A stretch of DNA of 64,000 bases from Hemicentrotus pulcherrimus (GCA_003118195.1 BEXV01000034.1:133117-197116), one strand, 5' to 3'; shown: positions 13,751 to 27,300, counted from the stretch's first letter. Numbers and translations are program-made. Notes: a model not told the origin generated them from the letters alone.

Positions 13751-16700
13751 TCAAGAGAAGCATATCCAGAACTTGGCCTCAGGATGGGCAAAACATTTCA
13801 CCTCCTAATGATCTAAGGAGGCCGGATCTGGAGGCTCGCCCTTAACTTGGGATCACCCAAAATCACGCGAGGTTACTCTAGGCTTGAACAGGTCACGAGT
13901 TCGATGGACGCCCAGACTATTGGCTAGGATTTGCTGAGCGTTATGGCGGATTTTACCGACCACTTATAATGCCATGGTCCCGAATGTTGGATGGAGACAA
14001 CATACTATCATTCAATTTACTTTCACATTTCACTCTTCATAATTCATGTAATCCAGTCATCGCAACCACATTCTCACCTTATGAAAGACATGACTATGTA
14101 CAGACATTTGAGAATACTTTAGGATAAAATTCATAAGCTTCGCTTCGGTGCGGTACTTAGATCTAGTCTGGATTTCACGATCGCTAAAATTGAAATCGCA
14201 TAGCGCCCCCTTCGACGTGAGACCTTATCGTCTGATCTGATTGGACAGAAGTTTTATTGCCAGGGAAACCGCTTTAAGAGTTTGGTGTGCTAAAGTCGAC
14301 AATTGCTCCGGCCTTCATTTCGTCAAAGAGTTTAAGTGCTGGGTTGCTTATAGGTTTTTAGCTTAGATGAAAAGATTAGGGTAAATGTAAGGTAAGGCAT
14401 TTTGACTGCAGAGCATGTGTCCTACAGCCCATCACAGTACAGTTGATATTTCCAGGCTTCTCTTCCAATATGAAGATAAAATATTCATGTGCAGCCTCAG
14501 CCCACGCTATACACTTAAACCAAACTCTACTTTTTCATTTTCTCTCTTTTTGCTTTTCTTGCTCTATTCCTCTCTCACTTTGGGGATTACTTCAGTTTTT
14601 GTAATCATATTGTCAATTTCACTCCACTCATGATTTCAAACTGTCCACCTTACTTCAGAGAAATGTGATGCTTTTCATATAATGGTAAATATAGACTGAT
14701 CTCTCAAATATCTTTGCTCATATAAATATGCAGTGACTATTAATTTTCTATCACCTTCACTCATCATTTCCTACTGGATTTCTAAATTTGTTATTTGATT
14801 TTTTTGTTAACAATGTTTTGCTGATATTGCTATACAAAGTAGGTTAAAATCATTTTTTTTTTAACGCCAAGATTAAACCAAACACAATAAAAGACAAACA
14901 TCAAGAAAAAAAATGGNTTGTGAGAAAATTATGATTTGCTATTTGTTTTTCTTTAGTTCATTTTAGAAGATTTGCATGAATGTTGATGTTTGACCATTTT
15001 GTTTGCCTTAATAATGCATCTGCAAAAAAAATTGGGACATATGTTTTCTTGTCTTTTACTTTTGTTTTTGTCGGTCCAATCTGTCATTAACACAATATCC
15101 ACATTGAAAAACTGAAAGTGGTTAAAATTGCCAATATGGTGACCATGCAACAAAAATAATCTACAAAAGACACAATAATGGATCTAATTTTTGTTAACAA
15201 AAGTTTTACTTTTGAACCTGTATTTACAAGAAACAAATATACATAATCAATTATGAGTTAAAATGCTGTAAAATATATTTCATAATCATCACCTTGTTAA
15301 TACAATAAGATCATACAACATACATCAATGAGTTATGCAACTACAACCGATTGTATAATGAACTGCATGAATGTCATAATATAATGAAATGTTAATTTAT
15401 TTGGCGTAACATCTGAGTACAACAGAACTATTGTACTGGACACCCCATGCAATAATGCCCCTGATTATGAAGCAATGAACATTTCACGACACTTATTTAA
15501 TTCTTATTAATCAAAATGGAATGTAAAGTCTAACATACAACATGTGAAACATAGCCATCCGAGCATGACATGTTTGGTGGCCCAATGTAGTATTACAAGT
15601 GATGGTCAAGAGGTGGTCCATTCATATGTGTACAATGGCCACTCATTAAAATACTGAAGACATTGGGACCTTGAAAATTACCTCAATGTGTCAGGTATCT
15701 TGTTACTGTATAAGCATTTATTCTTTAATTTTCGTGAATCAATCATTGATCACAAATTGAACAACACACTATAATATTTCCAGCAGGTATCGTTGAATTT
15801 GAAATCACTGAAAGAAGCCCTGTCACATGTTGCTGAGTGTCTACCGCTACAATATGATAAGTCACCAGGCCATGCAGCGCAGTACGAGACCACACTGATT
15901 GTAATGGCGCACTTAATTCAAGTATTTCATTTTTTGTAATACTTAATGAGTTCATGATCCACTGAAATTCTGCAATAGAATGTTAATAAATGAAAAGAAT
16001 ATAATTAGTAGAGATTGTGGCTTCACTCAAATTTGTCGTAAATCCCTGATTCAAGAAAATACCATTACACAACAAATATTGACTCATACAGTATATCAGA
16101 GTACTTTAGATTGAGTTTCCACTGTTAAAATCTTAGCGAACTCAATATTTGTAGTCCATTTTCTTACCTTTTGAACCTTATGTAGTTGAGAATAAGTACA
16201 GTGTTTCTTTTTCCCTGTATGTGTAGATACTTCCTAGGGCTTCTATCTACCTATCATGAATGAATATCTCACAAGAAATTTCAGTTAAAGTTCCAACTAT
16301 ATCTACACTAGCAATCTAAGCATATCTTGAAATGCTTGAGTGTTAAACCCAAATTACCCTCGAAACTAGAAGTAAAGGTCTAAATGCCTTTAAATTGACC
16401 AACAACAAAACACTTAAGAGATACATTCAGCCTAAAACTACATTGAAGGATTTTTTGTGTACATAGAAAGAGGAGCCATGAAATTATTTTTTTAAATGTT
16501 CATATCTCCATTCCCAAATACGAAATAATTTTTTCTGTGCACAATAATTTGAAAATTATATCACATGGTTTTATACTCTGTAACCTATTTTCATGACAGA
16601 TGAACATGAATTAAATTAAAATAATGATTGAAAAGACTAGAAGTGTCTTAGTCATCTCAATATTGCCATGTTAATGACTAAAGCAGGGTATTTAACAGGA

Positions 16701-17443
16701 ATAAATGAATGAATACTCAAAGTACTACAAATACATTTAGAGTGGCAAAGCTACAAAAAGAACTACAAGTCAAAGCAACAGAACAAGGTGAACTTACAGT
16801 TCCTTACAAAAATATAAATAGGTAACAAAATACCTTACTTGCCACTATTGCAAATTAATGCATCATATATATTTAATAGAAAGGGTGGATAAGAGGGAAA
16901 AATATGCCTAACATTGAATTATTCACATTATTGACCCTGTAAAGAAAGAAATAATAGAATTAAGAATAACCACACAATTAGTGAAGTCTGTTGAATCTTA
17001 CTGTGCAAACTGTTCACAACTAAACTACATGTATTTTTGTTACAAGCAACACAAATTGAACACACCCTTCCTTAAGAAAAGAATATAGTCACCCAAATAC
17101 TTCCTGAAGCATTCAAATGATGACAAACGTAGAATTGTGATTGCAAGGATGTTTCGCAGTGATGTTCATGCGCACCTTAGTTGCCTAGGGTCAGCTTATC
17201 ACATATTTACTACCGATATGCACAATAAAAAGAACTCCATGCATTGTGCATAACAGCTGGCCCTGCGCAGCTCAGTTGCGCAAAAACATTATTGTGGAGG
17301 GCCCTTAAGACAGAAATACATTTTAAAAATTCTAATGGAAGACTTAGATTGAATACCAGCTCATAAAGAAACTCATAATGGAAAGTCTCTCTTACTGAAC
17401 TATTAGATTTGTACAGCCTCGAATGTGAACACAGCTGATAAAC

Positions 17444-20400
17444 TTATGGGTCCTGAATCTGAACGCTCCCATCAGCCATTCCAAAGTATGCCCTCTTTGC
17501 CATGTTGATGAACAACCCTGTATCAACGACACCTAGAATGAAAAAAAATGATGAAAGATTGAGAAAGATGGTGAATGTTTTTGTTTTAATTGGCTATTTT
17601 CATAATGAACAATCAGATTTTAATAATATAACAAGAAAAAGAATGAGAAAGATGGTAATTAAAAAATAAAAAAAAATTAGTTATTTCCAAACATTCAATC
17701 AGATTTCAATAAGAATAACATTGTAACTTTGATAACATTACAAACACTATTCATATCTGTGTATCAAACCTTTCTTCCAAATCGCCCTACACTGCTCGTC
17801 TTACTGTATAATTAATTTGTTTTTGATCAAAACCAATATTAACACAAAATAAATAGCTATGTTGCTCATTGTGACTTTTAGTGAATACCGGTACACAATA
17901 CGGAAACAACAAACTTGTTTTTACTAATCGAAGGATAGACAGTTGCCCGTTTGCTTTTTAAAACAACCAATGCCAAAAATATATTATGTCTTGTTTACTG
18001 AGAGTAGCATCATTAGTACTAGTACGGTCTCCAGAGGGCCATGCAATCCTATCATTCTAGCTTCAGGATGGCTTCCATTGAATGTGCTCAAGCATTCAAG
18101 GAATTTCTTCCTTCAAGATACCCATTTGATTCACCTTGGTAGAAAGTGGCAAATATAGATGAATAATGTCCTGCCAAAGGATATAAGTGATGTGGTAGAT
18201 ATTAAAAACCCAAAACATGAGCTTCTTACGTATTCCAGGGACTTTTCCACTAGCTGACAACACTTCCAGAGAGAACAACTCTTGAATAGAATTTAAAAAA
18301 TAACATACCTGGAATCATCATAAGTTCCCTGTTGACTGCATCCCAGGTCTCAGGCTTCCTATCAAACTTCCAGTCCAATATGAAATTGCCATTATCTGTC
18401 ACTACTGGACCCTGCAAAAAAAAAGTACAAGTTTTTAAAAAAATAGTTATGTATTAAATACCATTTATATACTGTTACATTCTGGGTCTTTTTCCTCCTT
18501 CATTCTTCATGAAAACATGCTGAGTACAAATATAAGGCTGTTCCAAAATGGCTCTGAAATTTCATGAGGAATTATCGAACTGTCTGAGAGAGAGAGCATT
18601 TTCAATTCATTCCTGAAACAATATTTATAGGATATGCCATATAAGTATTCTAAATGGCTAAATGTTTAAAAAAGACAAGTCAATATTGAAATACCAGATG
18701 CAATGTTTACTGGTAAATACCGGTAGATGTAATAAAATCTTTCTTTGGTTTACATTTGCAGAGATGCCAACCCTATAGAATGGCTGTCAGTAACATTTAC
18801 CATATTTGTCCGTAACAAATGGGGGTCTTTCAGGAACGCAAGACACAGCAGCAAAATCTTCGCGCAAAACGTACACAAACACCCAATCACTCTTATTGCA
18901 TTTCGAACCTACCATTTTTAAGTCCAAAATAAAAACGTTTTAAAAAATCTGTTTGCATTCAAAGGATCTCCTTCTCGGGTACTCTCTCTTTTGAGTGAAT
19001 CCATGATAATATTCAGGAAGAAAACACCTCGTTCGAGCGTCGAACGGCAAATTTGAATCCACAGTCATATGGCAGAACTCGTATACTACACACACGCACA
19101 CGTACACTCACCAGTACCACAGACACACCAGCCCAGGCCGCTAGGCCCGGCGTTCATGAACAACAACAAACCGTATACCGCACTTGCAATGCGCCTGCTG
19201 AACCACTGAAGTCTTCGCTACTATACCTTGAATGGGTATTGCGGGCGCCGCTCGCACGTTTTGATACTAGTATCAAAACAGTAATGACGGCGGCCGTGTT
19301 GTTCAGAATTAAACAAGATGGCAACAGACGGCCATGTGTGCGAAAGTGCCTATCCAATGTAGTCAAATTCAGTGAACTTATGAGTGAATGCGTGCGACAT
19401 GCAGCGCTGTGTACGGAGGCTATGTGATAAGGCGGCATCCGCTACAATGTACTTTTATTTATCTTTTCCTCGTAACCTTTTGATTGTTTACCGTAACGCC
19501 GTAACAAGAGCATTAAAACCGTAACAAATACGGCGAAACCGTAACGGTTGGCATCTCTGCATTTGAGAAGAGTTATGTCGCCCTCTACTGTAGAATACTT
19601 ACAGCTTTTGCTTTGGCCATCCTGAGTTCTGGCGAGCCACCAAACTTGGTCTGAATGGTTTTGATGACTGGACGATAGGCCATGGGAATGACTTCAATTG
19701 GAATGCCTTTGGTCCAGTTGATACCTAGGTCTGATGACTGTTTCCTGCGAGGAAAAAAGAGGAAAGTTTCAGAAAGATGGAAATCTTGGAATAAACAGAA
19801 TGGTCACATTACTTTGTAGTGAAGGTGTTCTTTGAGAAAACATCTCTGAGAATTATTTAGAGTGGGTGATCATTCATAACATAAAAAAGGAATGGAAAGG
19901 TGAGCCAAAAAGTTATAATAAAAGTGGCAAATGCTGCTAAAAACGTAGATATTTAATCTTCTGTCAAGAGCCTATACTAAACAGCATATATTCTTTACAG
20001 TAATTTTCCTTCCTGTAAAATTGTGTCCGAAAAGGAAATTTCTTCCACGTGGAAAGTTCAACCCACAAAGAATTCTTCCAGTAAATTTAAATCCATCTTA
20101 TTCTAATGAATGAAAGAGTCTTGTATTTACCTGTAGTCTGCTATAACAATGAATGTATTGGCATTAGCAGCAACAATCTTTTCTTGTGTGAGGCAGCCTC
20201 TAAAATTTGAAAAAATAAAAATGGAAATATAACTTTTTAAATTCCCGTACTGATTCAAACTAAAAATAGAGTTTGCATAAACTAAGGCTAAAACTAAATC
20301 AAAGCCATCACAATTGTTATTTTGTAGTCATATAAAGGGAAATGAATAATCAAAGGCTTAAAATTTACCTGCCATCTTATAAAACATAGACATTCACAAA

Positions 20401-23400
20401 CTGAATAGAAGCACTTAAAGATATATAGAGGNNNNNNNNNNNNNNNNNNNNNNNNNNNNNNNNNNNNNNNNNNNNNNNNNNNNNNNNNNNNNNNNNGGGG
20501 GGAGGGTAATCATCTTATATTTCTATCAAGAGGGGGCTGGGTCTTACTTCTTTCTCATCTCATCCAATATTTGATCTCTTGAACTTTGATAATACAACAG
20601 ACTTAAATATATTTACAAAATATTCTCAATTGGAAAATAAGCAATATTACTTGAAGGAAGTACGGTAGTGAGTACTTACCCACCACCTTTGATACATGTC
20701 AATCCACTATCCACTTCATCAGCACCATCGATAGCTACATCTAGCTGGGGTCAGAAGTCAAAGGAAAACAAACATTCTCTTTACAATTATCAAATCAACT
20801 TAAATTCCAATATATATTACACATACCTAGTTTCAAATTATTTCTGACAGCCGATCATGGCTCGTTACTTTTTGCATTCTTTGTTTCTTTAGCTTCTGTT
20901 TATTGTCTGATATCTGCTTTCGATTCATTCTTGCGTCAATTTGGTTGAGTGCAAGATGAAAAACTTAAGTATAGTATGTCAATCACTGCTACTCTTTTTA
21001 AAATGTATGAACAAAATGAGACTCTAGTCATTTTCTGTAAAATTTTGAAATTGAAGAATGTCAAATTTGTATCTTTTTGTTGTTACAACACTAAAGAAAT
21101 GCACATTGCCTTACCATTCTAAATTCAAAGAACCAAATGAAAATTAGGAAAGAGAAACACCATTTTCTGATGTATTTTACTCCATTGTGTGTAACCAAAC
21201 TGTATGCGGGGCTCCACACAAACCTTCTTGGAAGGGAGATCAAACTTGTTAACAATCTGTATGCATTTAGCCCTATGTAAACATTTCAAAATTAGGGGGC
21301 CTGAACTTGAATTTTGGGCACCCATTTATCTAGGATGCAACAGCACACTGTGCTGTGAGTATGGTTCTTACCTCTGGCGTTCTCTCAAGGTCACTTAGGG
21401 TCAACCCATTCTCTACAATGAGCTGCTTGGCTTGGAATGATGTAGGTACGCATGTCACCTGAAGTTTCTCTTCTTTTACTCTTTCAGCTACATTCAAAGA
21501 ATAAAATAGGGATGATCCGATGATGAATCAATAACAAAATTTAAAATAACACCATTTTTATTGCCCAAATATCGATCCAAAAGGATAGTCAAGGCACCTA
21601 CAAAGTAATGTCCATACTGACTTTAGCCAAACTGCCCCACTGCCCCAGGGGCACTAGAAGTATTCAAGGAATAACTTTCTACCAGTAACTGTAGATAAAT
21701 GTCATGCCAAAGGACACTGGTGCCACAGTCTGACGACGCAACCATCAGAAAATCTCACCTCTACTAAGATCTACTATCATAGAATCCTATACTGTACTCA
21801 TTACATTAATACACTTCAATAATAGAAGTCCAATGGAAATACTCAACATAAAATGGATCAAAGTGTACTTAAAAGCAGTTTAAAATTACTTGTACGGTAC
21901 ATATATACTTTGCATTACCTCTCCCAATACAACTGCACCTCCCCAAAGCTAATTTGATGGAATGTGGACATAGGGAAACATGTGCCATTCTCACAGCAAG
22001 CTTGTACACTTAATTAGGTTTGGACACATCACATGACATGTTCCCCCCTACAAGGATCCTTTGGCAATGGAAAATATTTGTTTAATTCAGTTATATTGCA
22101 GTTTACATTGCAGTCGTGTATGAACTGAGACGTATATAAATACCATACACTTATTCCTCACTTTGTTTTACACAACATGCATCTACCGGTATTCATATAT
22201 ATAAATATATTTATTTTCAGCTACCATATATTGTTATTGACTGTCTTTTTGTTGCTTTGGTTTTGTTTGTGCGTGTGTGTAAAGAAAAACCTATGAAAAG
22301 ACATTTGAAACAAAAAGTTTTTCGTTGTTGTAAGCAATCCACTCGTATTGTTAATATTTTCTTCTTCCCTGTTTCCTATGATTTCACAAAATTAAAAATT
22401 GTTGCTATTATAAATCGTTGGCAATACCGGTAAATAAAATCAGACATTTTATTTTTTCTCTTTTTCATGAATTTGATGTCTACCTGAATGGCTTAATTAC
22501 GACCATGAACTCTTTCATGTAAATAAAGAAAACAAATTGGGAACCCTCTCCATAACTTTGATGACCCAGGTCCGACTTAATTAGCTTTTATGCCCATGAT
22601 ACAAACTAATACAGACCTAGTCTTTCAACGGCAAACACAATGGTAGAGCCACTTCCTACTCCCAGTCTGCAGTGGTCCTGAAAATGGAAAGAATTAAAAT
22701 GAATTTCATATTTTGTAAAAGAGATGATAAAGATGACAAAGTTGGTATAGTGCTGTGATCAAACGTTAAAAGTACAAGTCCACTCCACTGAAAAGTTGGG
22801 CTGATTAGGTAGAGAAAAATATATAAAAACAAATATAACTTGATTTTGGAAAATGGTGCTCAGACGTATTTGTAAAAATTTTGTTTAATGACTAAAAAAA
22901 CAAGTAAATGATTGAGCCGGTTCTCCCCCACAATGTATTTTTTGTGACGAAAGGTCCTCACAACACAGTTTCGTAATGTAACCAAATTTAATGCATACCG
23001 GTAAGCTTTGTGAAGTGCCTCGCTACAAAATATTTCATTCACCTGATAAGAATAACAGTATTTCAAAAGTCGGAACGCAAACTCCATATATAAAGTGTTG
23101 CTAGGTAGGGCAAGGCATAATGTTTGTCCAACCTGGCAACCACTAATGTTGTAATTGTCTATTGCAATACTATCATTCTTATCAGGTGAATGAAATTGTT
23201 TGTAATTGTATCGAGGCACTTCACAAAGACGTATGCATTCAATTTGGTTACATTACGAAAATAGCCCATTGTCAGAATTTATACTCCTGTCATTTTCGTT
23301 GTGAGGAGCATGCGTCACATCCCTGTGGCAATTTAAATGTTTTGCTCTAAATAACCAAAACAAAAACGCCTGTGATATTTGGCAGTTTTAACCTTTTTTG

Positions 23401-24031
23401 AAAATTGGATTGGACTTGGGCTTTATATAACCATCCGATATCAGACCATCCATGGCACTATCCGTTTTCAATTTGGCGGTCTTGATTACATTTACAGATT
23501 AATATATCAAAGGGGCTGTAGCATGAGAAATAGATAGTACTGCCCTCTGGTTGACGCCAACTACGTCTTCTTTTGGACAACTGCACATAAATAACGTATG
23601 GACTTAATTAACTGTGTCAGCACGCTAGCATTTGCGAAACAGACCGAAGTTCTCATCGGTTTCGTGTATGTTGCACGCACATGAATACGTAAGCCTACTG
23701 AGTACTGAGCTGCAGCCGCGTCGTCCGTAGTCGTATACCCGATTGACCCGAGTCAGGCCACAGAAAAGACACATAGTCTCGTCATGCTACAGCCCCTTTA
23801 AAACAGAACATGAAAACATGCACATGCATCATCATTGCATGAGACAATTCATTTGGGTCATTCATTGTTTTTGACAAAATAAATGAAAATCATTAGATTT
23901 GTTTTGACAATGTTATCTCTTCAATCTCATTTACTTTTATATTTTTGAATTTTTATTAGACTGAATACCTTCACGTGGTTGTTCACTGCGGCACATGCAG
24001 CAGCCTTCTTGGCCTGGTCAATCAAATCCAT
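17444..24031 (-). CDS. RPIA: ribose-5-phosphate isomerase, 8 exons
   Basis: Interconverts ribose-5-phosphate and ribulose-5-phosphate in the non-oxidative pentose phosphate pathway, in the cytosol. Exons in transcript order: 24031-23969, 22677-22617, 21487-21372, 20744-20680, 20199-20131, 19744-19603, 18411-18309, 17532-17444; all joins are GT-AG and phase-consistent, giving 235 residues. Seen motifs: GSGST phosphate-binding loop (residues 29-33), DGADEVD (86-92) with the two family catalytic Asp (D86, D89), KGGGGCLTQEK (99-109) with the conserved Lys99 and Glu108, KFGG near 158-161, and a C-terminal DTGLFINMA block (210-218). The core length is close to E. coli RpiA (about 219) and to the human core. 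I chose the ATG at 24031-24029 because it has G at -3 and G at +4 and aligns with the family core. An in-frame ATG at 24145 would add 38 mostly basic residues but has a poor context (C at -3). The intron between exons 4 and 5 contains the 65-N gap; no coding sequence appears lost. Identification is secure; the exact start is less so. Confidence 0.95.
18110..18200. repeat. SINE-like fragment in RPIA intron 7
   Basis: It carries CACCTTGGTAGAAAGTGGC and CTGCCAAAGGAT, the body motif shared with fragments near 280, 21669 and 55465. No tRNA-like head is seen. Confidence 0.4.
18769..19561. mobile_element. TIR element in RPIA intron 6
   Basis: Ends are exact inverted repeats: GCAGAGATGCCAACC at 18769-18783 and its complement at 19547-19561. 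ATTT flanks both ends and may be a target-site duplication. Subterminal CCGTAACAAAT motifs recur inside. The interior is CpG-rich compared with flanking DNA. Length 793 bp. A 124-residue open frame (19053-19427) lies inside but has no transposase motif that I recognise, so this is probably a non-autonomous element. Confidence 0.7.
20432..20496. other. 65-N assembly gap
   Basis: A run of 65 N inside the RPIA intron between the exons at 20744-20680 and 20199-20131. Both neighbouring exons join in phase, so no exon need be missing. Confidence 0.98.
21640..21740. repeat. SINE-like fragment in RPIA intron 3
   Basis: ATTCAAGGAATAACTTTCTACC and TGCCAAAGGACACTGG match the SINE body motif seen at 55465-55545. 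It is degenerate. Confidence 0.35.
22775..23418. mobile_element. long imperfect foldback element in RPIA intron 1
   Basis: The two halves are inverted copies: AAGCTTTGTGAAGTGCCTCG and CACCTGATAAGAATAACAGT on the left reappear reversed near 23165-23225 on the right. Ends read CAAGTCCACTCCA and, reversed, CAAGTCCAATCCA. Arms are about 300 bases with many differences. Open frames on both strands are by-products. Confidence 0.7.
23509..23799. mobile_element. 291-bp MITE-like element in RPIA intron 1
   Basis: Terminal inverted repeats AAAGGGGCTGTAGCATGA (23509-23526) and its exact complement (23782-23799). The interior is CpG-rich. It lies 170 bases from the first RPIA coding exon and only 90 bases from the foldback element 22775-23418. 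Confidence 0.75.
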
Positions 24032-24375
24032 TGCTGAGGAATGTCCAACTCCGTTTGTTGTAGCCAGACGACACAACCGATCTGTAGAAATGCATGCATT
24101 CCTGATGCAATTCTTCGCAGGGTTAATTGCACTGTTCGCCAACATTTGTTCGCTTTTGCTGAGTGGTTTTGAAGAATTAACACGGAAGTGGTCAGCGGCG
24201 GAATCGGCAAGACCGTGCACGATTATTAAAATTAATGGAATTTCAACAAACTTGAGCGCAGCTAACTGCGCAAGAAATCACTTTCCAACATTAATTTACT
24301 AGCTTAGGCGGTTAGCCCATGTGCTTTTAGTTAATCAACTTTTCTCGTTTGATGAGACCTTGTTTTTTGTGAAAA
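24032..24375. promoter_or_regulatory. putative bidirectional RPIA/FAM136A promoter
   Basis: The 344 bases between the divergent start codons contain no obvious TATA box. A palindrome with arms GCGCAG (24256-24261) and CTGCGC (24266-24271) lies in the middle. The arms resemble spaced half-sites of the NRF-1 type GCGCA motif, which is common in promoters of genes for mitochondrial proteins. The transcription starts of both genes should lie here, but they cannot be read from sequence alone. If RPIA used the upstream ATG at 24145, part of this stretch would be coding. Confidence 0.6.
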
Positions 24376-27300
24376 ATGGCAGATTCCGTCTCAGCAGCGT
24401 TGCACGAATGCCAGAGTAAGGTTGACTCAGGAATGAAGTCACTACTCAATGACTTAGATAATACAGTACTTCGTAAATTACAGGTAAATTTACAACGATA
24501 TTTGATGGTTCTATTGTATTGTCTTCGGTCCCAAGTGTTGAGTTTGGTGTGTGTCTGGTGTGTGTAGGACTTATTTTCAACAATTTTCTTTGTAGCCGTG
24601 CGTTCCAATCAAACTGGCCGAATTTTTGAGAATTTTTTATTGCCAATATTGGTTTAGTTTGTGGTAATTATTCAGTTTGACTATCTTGAGCTTAAAGTAT
24701 ATTTTGAAAATCAGATGTGTTGATAGAATAGGGAGAATGAAACTAATGAAAGCGGCTGAATCCATTTTTTGAATCGCCAACCCTCACTTCAGATCAGACT
24801 AGAGTTCTATGAAACATCTAAGAAAATGCGGGCGATCCTTATTTTTCCGGATGTGGCTGTCTGCGTTTATGAAGACGATCCTTTTTTATGTGGACGATCC
24901 TTATTCTCGGACCAGCGCCCCTGCTGATAATGTAGATTTAGATCTAGATCTAGAGTAAAGGAGGGAATTTTCGGCCATTTAAGTCTAAAGACACAATCCT
25001 ATTTTTTGGACCCTTTACTTCCTATTTATTATCATTTCTTGTTCAAATCATGAAGCAAATATTATTATTATTTAAACAAAAAAAGAATCCCAGAAAAAAA
25101 TCATGAATTGCCATGACAATATTCATTTCAATTTTCACTGTTTCGGAGTCAGTTATCGGCCGCATGTACAAAGTCAACAGGAAGCACGCTTGCGCTGTGT
25201 GTTTCCGCGCTAATCTTTAGCACTAGCGGGCGGAGCAGGTATCCCACGCCGGAGCTCGCCGAGCCGAAAACTAGTACTGCGGTGATCGGAAATTGGAATC
25301 TGAATTAGACCGAGATATCGTGCGTGTGTTGCGGTGTGTGGCTGCATTGATTTGATACATGCGATGAGACACTTTTGAGCTTTTGACTAGCACAAAATTT
25401 GGCTCTACATCCGAAAAATACTTGAAATAAAGCTCATTTTATAGTACCCATATTTCTTACAGACACTTGAAGATAATTGATTTTTCAGATTCGGGTAGTG
25501 GGACCGCCGATTGCATCGCTAAAATGTGATATTTTAGGATATATTTTTCATTGCAAATGTGGTTCTTTTAGTGACACTGGCATGGTATGGTATGTGTGGG
25601 ATATGTGTTATGCTATTATGCGATGTTATGCTATTATGCGATGTAATTGAAAGGGATTTTACCATGCATCCAACCAATCGGCCGAAAACTGGAGCTGGTC
25701 GATTTCCCCCTCCTTTACTTTAGGCTTAATAATTTTTAATTTTACTTTGTCTTTGGCTTAAACTTTTCAATTTTCTAACATCTAACATATTTTACTGTCA
25801 TTGTTATCATTTTGCAGAAAGAGATGTATCTGTGCAGTGCAAGATGCTGTGATCAATCATCAGGAGATCGGCAAGGATGTATACAGAGATGCCAGCAGCC
25901 AGCACAACAAACGGAAGAATATGTGCAGAAAGAATTGACAGATTTCTTAGTAAGAAAGGGTCATTTTATTTTATTTGACTTTTAAAATTGACGCAGAAAA
26001 TCAGTCTATGTCTGTCTGGATATGGTCCACTGAGACCACATCTGGCTTTGCCAAATCCCTCTTTTACATCTCAGGGAAAAAATTAATATTTATTTTTCGG
26101 GGGCTACTTTTCAAGCTTGCCTGCATAAAAATAACTCTAAAATTTGTTTTGCATTGAACTCTATGCAATTTAATGGGGGCTCTTCTGATTTTCGGGGGTT
26201 CTTTTGGGCATTTCGGGGGCAAATTCGCCCTGAGCCCCCGTGTATTTTTTTCACTGCTACATCTTGGAGTTGGAGGAGAGTATCAAGGACAGACATTTAA
26301 CAAAAAAATACTCCAAACAAACAGATTTTGATTGTCTTAAAGCCCCTAAAGTGTTGGGTGGCCAACATTTGTTGGCAAAAATTAACTTGAATTGTACAAT
26401 GATGTGAAAGACTATGACATTTACACACTTCTACAAGGATTTCTCAAAACTAATGTGTTTGAAGACGAGTATTGATGACAGAATGCCATATTTGGGTTGA
26501 CTGTTGTAAGGAGAAAACCTCAAATTTGATTAAACGTATTGTTTAATATCTAGGGTAAAAGGTGAATGTGGTAACATATAAACGTGTCCTAAATAGCTTG
26601 AAAATCATGTTGGAAAGTTGCAAGCAAACTGTCCAAGGAGAAAGGAGAACTGATTCCGATATTTCTTTCTTGCTAAAGTGCACTTGAGGTATTGGAAATT
26701 ATGTTGAGATGTAATTTAGTTTGTGAAATGTTGCATATGATTATTTTCCTAGTTATCTTGATCATTATCTTGATGTCACAAACACTCTTTGACAGCCCAC
26801 CAAATATATGATAGTGCTTTTAATGGATATCAGTGACTTCAGGGTTAGGATTATCATATTTGAGACATAAAATTATACCACCATCTTTGTTCTATAAATG
26901 TAATGCTTCCTGGGAGAAATTTCAATTATTTAAACATATTTGTGGCTTACACCCAGTAAATAAGATCGATTGATCGATCTGTATTAAAAAAAATATCAGA
27001 AAAAATCTTGGAACCAGCGGGACTTGAACCTGCCATCTACATGTACTGCTTGCCAGGCATTTGTTTCTAGTTCATCGGACTGTGCCATGGACCAGTGATG
27101 GCCTGGTGGTAGAGTCGCTGCCCGGCAAGCAGTAGATGGCAGGTTCAAGTCCCGCTGGTTCCAAGATTTTTTCTGACTTGTTTTTCAATACAGATCGATC
27201 AATCGATCTTATTTACTGGGTGTAAGCCACAAATATGTTTAAATAACATCTTTGTTTTGTTTTCAGGACCGGCTCCAGAGGTGCACCCTCCAGTGTCAAG

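Larger units (their letters stand above)
10996..17443. other. non-coding stretch downstream of RPIA
   Basis: No gene recognised. Contents: a SINE-type tail (about 12590-12662, AAGCACTTTGAGAACTC then ATTATCATTATCATC), a dispersed repeat at 13458-13750, a CpG-richer patch at 14110-14360, a single N at 14917, and probably the RPIA 3' UTR at its right end. A reverse-strand open frame at 11367-11582 has membrane-like hydrophobic stretches but no ATG and no recognised family. Confidence 0.4.

Noticed and set aside
23927..24220. Longer RPIA start near 24220
   Set aside because: The codon there is GTG, not ATG; the next in-frame ATG (24145) has a weak context, and 24031 fits the family core.
27099..27152. 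Possible tRNA gene
   Set aside because: A- and B-box-like motifs are present but the acceptor and anticodon stems do not close properly and the unit is mirrored in a palindrome, so it is SINE-like.
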